A stretch of DNA of 64,000 nucleotides from Gordonia gummivorans (GTDB lineage Bacteria; Actinomycetota; Actinomycetes; Mycobacteriales; Mycobacteriaceae). The stretch is taken from contig NZ_JAKWBF010000001.1 in NCBI RefSeq assembly GCF_022513585.1, positions 62,001 through 126,000 on the forward strand, written 5' to 3'. Both the position numbers and the translations under genes were made by a program. Below the pieces are notes generated by a model, which saw only the letters and a list, made by a program, of their open reading frames with translations, was not told the origin of the DNA and made no database searches. Below, one piece after another: positions 58,205-64,000 of this stretch (positions within the stretch are counted from its first letter, which is position 1; every line of letters begins with the position of its first letter).

Positions 58205-59470
58205 CTACGACACTCCCTTGGGTGCCTTGCTCGACATGAACCCGAACAGATAGCCCGCGACGCGGCGCATCTGGATCTCGTCGGCGCCCTCGGTGATGCG
58301 GTAGCGACGGTGGTGCCGGTAGATGTGTTCGAACGGCTCGTGCCGGGAGTAGCCCCGACCGCCGAACACCTGCATCGCCTGATCCGCCGCGTCGCAGCAC
58401 AGCCGATTGGCCTGGTAGTTGCACATCGACACCTCGGCCGACGCCGCGAAGGGCCCGTAGGTGTCCATCTTCCACGCGGTCTCGCGGATCAGCGCGCGCA
58501 CCATCGCGCACCGCGTGTGCAGGTCGACGAGCGGGAACTGGATTGCCTGATTGGTGGACAGCTTCTTGCCGAACGGGGCGCGTTCGTTGGCGTAGTCCAC
58601 CGCGCGATTGACGCAGTATTGCGCGGCACCGAGACTCGACGCGGCCTGGCGAATCCGATTCTCGTTGAAGAAGTGTTGAACCACCTGCAAGCCGGCCCCT
58701 TCGGCACCGAACACCGCCGAGTTGGGCACGCGGACGTCACGCAGGGTGATGTGCGCGTGATCGGTGGGCATGTTGAAGGTCCACAGATACTCGTCGACGG
58801 TGAACCCATCGGAATGCGGGTCGACGAGGAACGCGGTGATACCGCGGGCGTTGCCCGGTTCCCCACTCGTGCGAGCGAAGATGATGTCCCGGTGCGCGAC
58901 ATGGATTCCCGTGTTCCAGGTCTTCTCGCCGTTGATGATCCAGTCGTCGCCGTCACGGACCGCTGTGGTCTCCATGTACGTGGCGTCCGACCCGTGATCC
59001 GGCTCGGTGATGCCGAACGCGAAGAACTTGGTTCCGGCGGCGAGGCCGTCCACCCACTCGGCTTTCTGCTCGGGAGAACCGTACGCCAGCATCAGCAGCA
59101 GGCCGATGTTGTTGCCGACGATCGCGTGTTCGTTCTGCAGATCGCAGTGCAGGCCGAGTCCCTTCGAGGCCAAGTGTTCGCGGATGACGGCCATCGCCAG
59201 GTTCGAACCGTCCCGTCCGCCGTATTCGGCCGGGAACGGATACCGGAAGTGTCCTGCCGCGTCGGCGCGTCGGCGTGCTTCACCCAGCAACGCTTCCCAT
59301 TCGGCATTGGGAAGTCCGCCGCGTTCCCAGTCGGTACGCGCATCCTCGCGGCGATGATCGAAGAATCGGATGTTGTCGTCTGCCTGCTCGAGCGGGACGA
59401 TCTCGGCTTCGATGAAGACGTCGAGTTCGTCGAGATAATCACGCAGGTGGTCGGGTAGTGCGAAATCCAC
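58205..59470 (-). CDS. Acyl-CoA dehydrogenase (LvaC/ACAD11-like context)
   Basis: A 421-residue flavin-dependent acyl-CoA dehydrogenase. FFAFGITEPDHGSDATYMETTAVRDGDDWIINGEKTWNTGIHVAHRDIIFART (~150-205) is the FAD and substrate region; the C-terminal domain has RAPFGKKLSTNQAIQF, MQVFGGRGYSRHEPFEHIYRHHRRYRITEGADEIQMRRVAGY. The tail resembles ACAD10/11-type enzymes. It is 52 nt downstream of the phosphotransferase-DUF6285 gene on the same strand, an arrangement found for LvaAB/LvaC, where a phosphorylated 4-hydroxyacyl-CoA is processed. GTG start with GGAG 8 nt upstream. Confidence 0.92.
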   Translation of the reverse strand: MDFALPDHLRDYLDELDVFIEAEIVPLEQADDNIRFFDHRREDARTDWERGGLPNAEWEALLGEARRRADAAGHFRYPFPAEYGGRDGSNLAMAVIREHLASKGLGLHCDLQNEHAIVGNNIGLLLMLAYGSPEQKAEWVDGLAAGTKFFAFGITEPDHGSDATYMETTAVRDGDDWIINGEKTWNTGIHVAHRDIIFARTSGEPGNARGITAFLVDPHSDGFTVDEYLWTFNMPTDHAHITLRDVRVPNSAVFGAEGAGLQVVQHFFNENRIRQAASSLGAAQYCVNRAVDYANERAPFGKKLSTNQAIQFPLVDLHTRCAMVRALIRETAWKMDTYGPFAASAEVSMCNYQANRLCCDAADQAMQVFGGRGYSRHEPFEHIYRHHRRYRITEGADEIQMRRVAGYLFGFMSSKAPKGVS

Positions 59471-59522
59471 TGGGAAGACTCCTGATCGGGTTGTTGATTC
59501 TGCGGGTCAATTAACGCCGGCG

Positions 59523-60965
59523 TCAGGGATGCGGCACGGCGAAGTACTTCGGATTCGACACCATCAGCCGGGCACGCACGTCGGCGGCGATCGCCGCGCG
59601 GACGTCCGGGTTGTCGCCGTCGAGGGTTCCGTCGCGCAGTTTCGCGACGAGGTCGCGCTGATTCGCGACACCGAGGTCACGCAACCGGGCGGCACTGGCC
59701 GGCACCGATTCGGGCGCGGTGAGCAACTGGCGACGCACCACGTCGAGCACGTTGGCCGCGACCCGGGTGTGAAACCTGATGTGCGGCGCCATGTTCTCGG
59801 TGACGGGTGCCGACCGGAGGAAGTCGGCGACCGACTCCAGCAACTCGGGCGCAACGGGCGGCCCGAACGGATCCTCCCCGAATGGATGCTCCGGGTCGGC
59901 AGCTGCAGCGTCGAGGGGATCGGCGACCCGTTCGGGTTCGACGATGCCGAGATCGAGGAGCGCATCGAATTCCTGCTCCGCACTCCGCCTTCCGATGGCC
60001 GCCAGCTCCACGGAGCGTTCAGTGCCGTCGAGGTGCCGGTTCGCCTGCACCGCGCAGATGAGGCCCCACCGTACGGTCGCGAACAGTTCCCACCAGCGCA
60101 GTGCCGCGTCGGTCGGGCGCCAACCGGCCTCGGCTTCGTAGGCGTCGAGCAACTCGGCGCGCAGCCCCATCCCCGCCACCGGTTGCGGTGCGGAGAATCG
60201 CCACGCCTTGGCGCACAGCCACCCCAGATCCTCGACCGGGTCGCCGACGTGCGCCAGCTCCCAATCCAGCACCGCAGCAATACCTTCGGAGTCGATCATC
60301 AGATTGCCCAACCGGAAGTCGCCGTGTACCACGGTGACCTCCGGCGACGGTTCCGGCCGATTGCGGTCCAGCCACCCGGCGGCGAGAACCAAACCGGCCG
60401 GCATCTCGTCCCATTCCCTCGGGAACAATCCGGCGAGCGCCGCCAGCGGGTCCGGCATCGACGGCAGAACGCCCAAGCCGCTGCGGTCCATCCGATGGAT
60501 TCTGGCCAGGATCTCCCCGGCCTGCCCGACAAACCCAGCACGAGCCGTCGCGTACTCGTCGTCGCGCAGAATGCGTCGCGGGATAGATTCTCCGACAACG
60601 AAGTTCATCACGAAGTACGGGTAGCCGAGAACACTCTCGCCGGCGCCGAGCCCCGAGTCGAGCACCCGCGGGACCGGCACTCCGGCGGCGTGGGCCGCAC
60701 CGAGCACCGCGGCTTCGATCCCGAGTCCGCCGTCGCCGGTTCGGGCCGACGGAACCGCCCGGACGATGACATTCTCGATCGCATCGGTGCTGCCGCCGCT
60801 CAGACCGACGAGGAAGGTGGTTCGGCTTGCACCGGCAGGCAACACCCGCGCCGACTGCGCCACGAGCGATCCATCCTGGGACAGTCGCGGCGCTATGCGG
60901 GCAGCCACCTCATCGGCGTCGGTCACCGCGCGCACCTCGAGTTGGTCGTCGGTCCGCTGATTCAC
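59523..60965 (-). CDS. Phosphotransferase (APH) fused to DUF6285, LvaA-LvaB-like
   Basis: A ~480-residue two-domain protein. Residues ~15-365 are an aminoglycoside-phosphotransferase-type kinase with VTVVHGDFRLGNLMID (~216, catalytic Asp) and AAVLDWELAHVGDPVEDLGWLC (~235, metal Asp). Residues ~375-480 form a DUF6285 domain (LLESVADFLRSAPV, FHTRVAANVLDVVRRQLL, VRARLMVSNPKYF), a small domain that in Pseudomonas LvaB is a separate protein needed for LvaA activity. In the levulinate pathway LvaAB phosphorylates 4-hydroxyvaleryl-CoA. A similar reaction on a hydroxyacyl-CoA is likely, with the adjacent acyl-CoA dehydrogenase completing the step. GTG at 60965 has GGAGG about 8 nt upstream; earlier starts possible. 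Confidence 0.87.
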   Translation of the reverse strand: MNQRTDDQLEVRAVTDADEVAARIAPRLSQDGSLVAQSARVLPAGASRTTFLVGLSGGSTDAIENVIVRAVPSARTGDGGLGIEAAVLGAAHAAGVPVPRVLDSGLGAGESVLGYPYFVMNFVVGESIPRRILRDDEYATARAGFVGQAGEILARIHRMDRSGLGVLPSMPDPLAALAGLFPREWDEMPAGLVLAAGWLDRNRPEPSPEVTVVHGDFRLGNLMIDSEGIAAVLDWELAHVGDPVEDLGWLCAKAWRFSAPQPVAGMGLRAELLDAYEAEAGWRPTDAALRWWELFATVRWGLICAVQANRHLDGTERSVELAAIGRRSAEQEFDALLDLGIVEPERVADPLDAAAADPEHPFGEDPFGPPVAPELLESVADFLRSAPVTENMAPHIRFHTRVAANVLDVVRRQLLTAPESVPASAARLRDLGVANQRDLVAKLRDGTLDGDNPDVRAAIAADVRARLMVSNPKYFAVPHP

Positions 60966-61053
60966 CGTCACACCCCTCCGCACCCAGGGCGAATACCCCG
61001 ATCTTGCGAAGCTAGCATGACGCCAATCACACCCACGTGGCGATGTGACCCGT

Positions 61054-61563
61054 TCAGTCGCGGGCCGCTTCGGCGCGCAGTGCCGCGGCGTTCACCCGCG
61101 TCAGCACGGAATGCAGTTCCTCGAGTTCGGACAGGTCCACGCCGAGTTCCGCGACCACGGCGGGCGGAATCGCGAGCGCCTGTTCCCGCAGGTGCCTGCC
61201 GTCGTCGGTGAGTGCCACGTCGACGTTGCGCTCGTCATCGCCGCGGCGACGCCGGACGATCAGCCCCGACGACTCAAGGCGCTTGAGCAGCGGCGACAGC
61301 GTCGCCGAGTCGAGCTGCAGGGCGGTTCCGATGTCCTTGACCGCGCGCGGGTCGGTCTCCCACAGCGCCAGCATCACCAGGTATTGGGGGTGGGTGAGTC
61401 CCAGCGGATCGAGCAGTCGGCGGTAGATCCGCAGAACCGATCGATTGGCCACCGCGAGGGCAAAACAGACCTGCCGTTCGAGCGACAACGGATCATCTGC
61501 AGCGGCAATACTGCCCGCCACCGCCTCCTGATCGGCCACCACCGCCATCACCTCCGCTGCCAT
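61054..61563 (-). CDS. MarR-family regulator, OhrR-like
   Basis: A ~169-residue MarR regulator. LSLERQVCFALAVANRSVLRIYRRLLDPLGLTHPQYLVMLALWE is close to OhrR, including the reactive Cys position (~32) and the LGLTYPQYLVMLVLWE-like helix; DIGTALQLDSATLSPLLKRLESSGLIVRRR is the recognition helix and RGDDERNVDVALTDDGRHL the wing. OhrR proteins sense organic peroxides by Cys oxidation. No ohr gene is adjacent, so the target is unknown. Several starts are possible (61563, 61548, and GTG 61542, which has the best-spaced GGAGG). The TAGCGCGCTA palindrome at 61625-61634 could be its operator. Confidence 0.85.
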   Translation of the reverse strand: MAAEVMAVVADQEAVAGSIAAADDPLSLERQVCFALAVANRSVLRIYRRLLDPLGLTHPQYLVMLALWETDPRAVKDIGTALQLDSATLSPLLKRLESSGLIVRRRRGDDERNVDVALTDDGRHLREQALAIPPAVVAELGVDLSELEELHSVLTRVNAAALRAEAARD

Positions 61564-61631
61564 CACCTCAACTGGGGCGACGACCGCAGAAGTGCGGCCG
61601 TCGTGCACCAGTCTAGTGATTCGGTAGCGCG

Positions 61632-62021
61632 CTATCGATTGGGTTGGTCCGAGCCGGTGGACACGAACTCGGGTTGGTCGATGACGCGCACCCACGAGCC
61701 GTCGGCGAGGCGCGCCACGACCTGCGCCCGGGCGCCCGCACCGTCGCGCGGTGGTGTCGACGTGAGTGCCAGGTCATCACCGAAATAGAGTGTCGGGAGC
61801 GGGGTTTCGGGCACAAAGGTCGGACGGTGTTCAAGCACCGATGCCCAGAGTTCGCGGATGGCGGCCCGGCCCTCGGTGACGCTTCCAGGTGGATAGGCCA
61901 TCACCGCGTCCTCGTGGTAGAGCCGGGCGACCGCGTCGGCATCGCCGGCGTTGGAGAACTGGACGAAGAGACGGGTGATGTCCTCGGGCGTACGAGCAAC
62001 ATATGTGGTTTTGTCGGTCAT
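61632..62021 (-). CDS. SnoaL/NTF2-like (SgcJ-type) protein
   Basis: A 129-residue cone-fold protein of the NTF2/SnoaL/SgcJ group: VARTPEDITRLFVQFSNAGDADAVARLYHEDAVMAYPPGSVTEGRAAIRELWASVLEHRPTF, then LYFGDDLALTSTPPRDGAGARAQVVARLADGSWVRVIDQPE. These small proteins act as epimerases, cyclases or isomerases, or as binders; no catalytic assignment is possible. ATG at 62021 with AAGGAG 9 nt upstream (the open frame 63 codons longer is rejected as it reaches the divergent gene). It is divergently transcribed from the LysR gene, a typical regulator-target layout. Confidence 0.88.
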   Translation of the reverse strand: MTDKTTYVARTPEDITRLFVQFSNAGDADAVARLYHEDAVMAYPPGSVTEGRAAIRELWASVLEHRPTFVPETPLPTLYFGDDLALTSTPPRDGAGARAQVVARLADGSWVRVIDQPEFVSTGSDQPNR

Positions 62022-62115
62022 CGTGATCACTCCTTGGTGTTGGTGTCGATGTTCTGCTTCCACCTCCGAGGCTTCCCGGTCAGCCAGAAGAAGTCCAAGT
62101 AATGTTCTCGATTCT

Positions 62116-62136
62116 CCATATAATCTCCAGTTATGG
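62116..62136. promoter_or_regulatory. LysR-type T-N11-A box overlapping the lysR start
   Basis: CCATA-N11-TATGG is a symmetric site with the ATA-N11-TAT spacing of LysR operators, and its right arm contains the ATG of the regulator gene (62133). TATAAT at 62119-62124 could be the -10 of a leaderless lysR transcript. It lies 95-115 nt upstream of the divergent SnoaL-like gene, a plausible activation distance. Confidence 0.5.
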
Positions 62137-63014
62137 AACTGCGGCAGCTCGAATACTTCACCGCGGTGGCCGACACGGGCAGTTTCACCGCGGCGGCGCA
62201 GCGCACCCACACCACGCAGCCGAACATCAGCGCGCAGATACGGGCTCTCGAACGGGAACTCGGCGCGGCACTGTTCGACCGCGCCGGGCGTCGCGTCCGG
62301 CTGACCGATGCGGGCGCCGCTGCACTACCCGCGGCGCGTGCGTCCCTGCGGTCGGCGGATGCGATGGCCCAGTCGGTGGCCGACGTCAACGACCTCCTGC
62401 GCGGCAGTCTTGCGGTCGGCATGGTCGACGGATGCACCATGCAACCGCTGTTTGCTGCGCTCGGCCGACTCCACCGCGACCATCCGGCGATCGAGATCTC
62501 GCTGTCCGAGCAGGGCTCCGAGGACCTGATCAGCGCCGTCGGCAACGGCGACCTCGACATCGCGCTCGCCGGTCATGACGGTGACCTGCCACCCTCGCTC
62601 GAGTCGCTGACGGTGTTCTCGGAGCGGGTGGTGGCCGCGGCACCGCCGAATCATCCGGCGCTCGAGCACACCGCGTCAGGCGACGAACTGTCGCTCGACG
62701 ACCTCCGATCCCATCACCTGATCTGCCTGCCCCGCGGCGCGGGAATCCGGACGACCTTCGATCGGGGCGCCCGCACCTTCCGGCCGGCGATGGAGGCGTC
62801 CTCACCCGACGCGATCCTCGAACTCGTCGCCGGCGGGTTGGGCGTCGGAATACTCAGTGAATCAATCGTTTCCGGGCGTCGCGACATCACCGGCCGGACG
62901 ATTCGCGAGATCACCGAGCCGGCTGTCCTCGGCTTTGTGTGGCGCAGCGAGGCCAGCGCGGTGACCCGAGCCTTCATCGCCCTCATTCGTGACGCCTTCG
63001 GGATCCGACGCTGA
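62133..63014 (+). CDS. LysR-family transcriptional regulator
   Basis: A 293-residue LysR regulator. The helix-turn-helix is MELRQLEYFTAVADTGSFTAAAQRTHTTQPNISAQIRALERELGAALFDRAGRRVRLTDAG (1-61); the effector domain starts near RGSLAVGMVDGCTMQPLF (~90) and contains DLDIALAGHDGDL and GGLGVGILSESIV. It probably controls the divergent SnoaL-like gene and itself through the T-N11-A box that overlaps its start. The last 51 codons overlap antisense with the membrane protein gene on the other strand, which is unusual. No ribosome binding site; a leaderless start is possible. Confidence 0.92.
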   Translation: MELRQLEYFTAVADTGSFTAAAQRTHTTQPNISAQIRALERELGAALFDRAGRRVRLTDAGAAALPAARASLRSADAMAQSVADVNDLLRGSLAVGMVDGCTMQPLFAALGRLHRDHPAIEISLSEQGSEDLISAVGNGDLDIALAGHDGDLPPSLESLTVFSERVVAAAPPNHPALEHTASGDELSLDDLRSHHLICLPRGAGIRTTFDRGARTFRPAMEASSPDAILELVAGGLGVGILSESIVSGRRDITGRTIREITEPAVLGFVWRSEASAVTRAFIALIRDAFGIRR

Positions 63015-63740
63015 CTGCTCATCGGCCGTCTTGGTCGGGCGCCCCGCCACCCAGTCCTCGACAGTCATTCCCCATCGTCCGTACCGCGCGTCGAACTTCT
63101 CGGCCCGACGACGCGCGGCCTCTCGTTTCGGCGCCGAGTAGCGGCGACGCGCCCAGGGCGAGTCGGGCCGGGCCAACCGGATCGCACCGACCCAGGCGAG
63201 CGGCGGCACGAACGCGCCGACCACAGCCGTGGAGTATTTGCCCTTGGCGATGCAGCAGAGCAGGCAGGCGATGTTGATCGGCAGGTTCGCCGTCAAGACG
63301 ACCGGTCCCAGTTCGAGACTCGAATCCTCGAGCGGATTGAAACCGAGCGTCGCCATGCCGAGTCCGGCCACCGTCAACGAGACCACCTGGACCGAGAGTT
63401 GGCCCTCCCGTGACCAATACACGTCCTTGAGGTGCAGGATGAGCGCGAACTCGTCGAGCACCAGCGACGCACCGACACCGATCATGATCGCGCTGATCTC
63501 GGCGGCCGGCGAACGCCCCGCCGCCGCCACCGAGACGAACGCCCCCACGATGGTCAGCACGATCCCGGGCACCGCGTGATGAATGTGTACGCCCCCGGAG
63601 ACGTTGTCCCGGAAGGGACCTCGGCCCGCGCGAATCAGCCGCGTGATGGCCCGGGTGATCACAAAGGTCACCGTGAACGCCAGAAAGGCAAGGAACAGCG
63701 CCAATTGCCCGTCGGTCAGCGGGTCGTGGAGGCGGAACAT
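62862..63740 (-). CDS. Multi-helix membrane protein of unknown function
   Basis: A ~292-residue integral membrane protein, not recognised by name. Helices: LALFLAFLAFTVTFVITRAI, HIHHAVPGIVLTIVGAFVSVAAAG, ISAIMIGVGASLVLDEFALILHL, VVSLTVAGLGMATLGF, LTANLPINIACLLCCIAKGKYSTAVVGAFVPPLAWVGAIRL. GVHIHHAVPGI with two His and LDEFALILHLKDVYW with an acidic centre look functional. A charged cytosolic tail (RRYSAPKREAARRRAEKFDARYGRWGMTVEDW) follows, and the last ~51 residues read antisense to the lysR end. ATG at 63740 starts MFRLHDPLTDGQLALF; upstream extension would overlap the neighbouring gene. No ribosome binding site, 11 nt after the upstream stop. Confidence 0.82.
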   Translation of the reverse strand: MFRLHDPLTDGQLALFLAFLAFTVTFVITRAITRLIRAGRGPFRDNVSGGVHIHHAVPGIVLTIVGAFVSVAAAGRSPAAEISAIMIGVGASLVLDEFALILHLKDVYWSREGQLSVQVVSLTVAGLGMATLGFNPLEDSSLELGPVVLTANLPINIACLLCCIAKGKYSTAVVGAFVPPLAWVGAIRLARPDSPWARRRYSAPKREAARRRAEKFDARYGRWGMTVEDWVAGRPTKTADEQSASDPEGVTNEGDEGSGHRAGLAAPHKAEDSRLGDLANRPAGDVATPGND

Positions 63741-63751
63741 GGCGGCACCGG

Positions 63752-64000
63752 TCAGCTGCGCGGCGCGCGCAGGCCGGTGCGACGCTGTTCGATGATCAGG
63801 CACCGATCCTCGACGTAGAGCAACCCGGCCGATTCGGCGATCTCCCGCGCCTCGTCGGATCGGATACCGAGCTGCAGCCACAGCGCGGTGGCACCCGAGG
63901 CGACCGCCTGTCGCGCCACCTCGGCACACTCGGGTCCCGGACGGAAGACATCGACGAGGCCCACCTGCTCGGGGACGTCGGCCAGCGTCGGATAGACGGT
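63752..64000 (-). CDS. CoA-binding protein, YccU-like (5' end beyond window)
   Basis: The C-terminal ~82 residues of a CoA_binding_2/YccU family protein; the frame is open to the window edge. TVYPTLADVPEQVGLVDVFRPGPECAEVARQAVASGATALWLQLGIRSDEAREIAESAGLLYVEDRCLIIEQRR shows the VDLVDVFR, GAxxLWLQxGI and MDRC-like EDRC motifs of the family, which binds CoA on a Rossmann fold and is of unknown role. The membrane protein gene starts 11 nt downstream, so they are probably co-transcribed. Confidence 0.9.
   Translation of the reverse strand, partial: TVYPTLADVPEQVGLVDVFRPGPECAEVARQAVASGATALWLQLGIRSDEAREIAESAGLLYVEDRCLIIEQRRTGLRAPRS

Noticed and set aside
1..64000. tRNA, rRNA, riboswitch, integrase, transposase or attachment site
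   Set aside because: No cloverleaf with conserved TTCGA arm, no rRNA signature, no known riboswitch core and no recombinase or transposase motif was found by eye; small or diverged ones may be missed.

Overview
The window is high-GC, gene-dense actinobacterial chromosome. It carries genes typical of mycolic-acid-containing Mycobacteriales: an Ag85-type mycolyltransferase, an MMPL transporter, two PE-PPE-domain secreted proteins, a DUF3068 protein, a mycobacterial-type Ku/LigD pair, F420-type luciferase-like oxidoreductase and KstR-like operators. The set best fits Gordonia or a close relative (inference; no 16S, tRNA or rRNA gene is in the window). I see no CRISPR array, prophage, IS transposase or plasmid replication gene, so this looks like ordinary chromosome with short dispersed palindromic repeats.

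Layout. 1-11 kb: truncated FMN-dependent alpha-hydroxy-acid oxidase, MMPL transporter plus LLM oxidoreductase, LysE exporter, MFS transporter, the divergent NHEJ pair ku/ligD (ligD carries an unusual in-frame palindromic repeat), dienelactone hydrolase and a cyclic-nucleotide-type phosphodiesterase. 11-18.5 kb: SulP-STAS-carbonic anhydrase fusion, DUF218 protein, DoxX-like protein and the three-gene transhydrogenase operon pntAA-pntAB-pntB. 18.6-24 kb: two paralogous secreted PE-PPE hydrolases with low-complexity acidic tails and a membrane molybdopterin oxidoreductase. 24-29.5 kb: FAD steroid-dehydrogenase-like enzyme behind a perfect KstR-type palindrome, then a copper operon csoR-copZ-(49-aa membrane peptide)-copA with two operator-like palindromes. 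29.6-41.6 kb: nadB, adhC, secreted protein of unknown function, ABC1 kinase, DUF3068 protein, mycolyltransferase, amidase, FAD dehydrogenase. 41.6-47.2 kb: DyP peroxidase with encapsulin-targeting tail, encapsulin, and a heterodimeric ABC exporter. 47.3-58.1 kb: small enzymes, an IpdF-like SDR behind a second KstR-like site, MerR/aldo-keto reductase pair, gluconokinase/2-hydroxyacid dehydrogenase/RNase HI cluster, methyltransferase, DUF4185 exported protein, a 56-aa proline-rich peptide, DUF1697, ClC antiporter. 58.2-64 kb: acyl-CoA dehydrogenase with a phosphotransferase-DUF6285 fusion (LvaAB/LvaC-like), OhrR-like MarR, SnoaL-like protein divergent from a LysR regulator, a membrane protein and a truncated CoA-binding protein.

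Functional themes. Envelope building and secretion (mycolyltransferase, PE-PPE proteins, MMPL, DUF3068), sterol and unusual acyl-CoA catabolism (KstR-like boxes, IpdF-like SDR, ACAD/kinase pair), redox and metal homeostasis (DyP/encapsulin, transhydrogenase, copper operon), and DNA end joining. The least explained items are a three-copy ~105-nt repeat with terminator-like ends at 13.8, 22.1 and 36.7 kb, a 65-nt module accompanying two of those copies, and the repeat cassette inside ligD.
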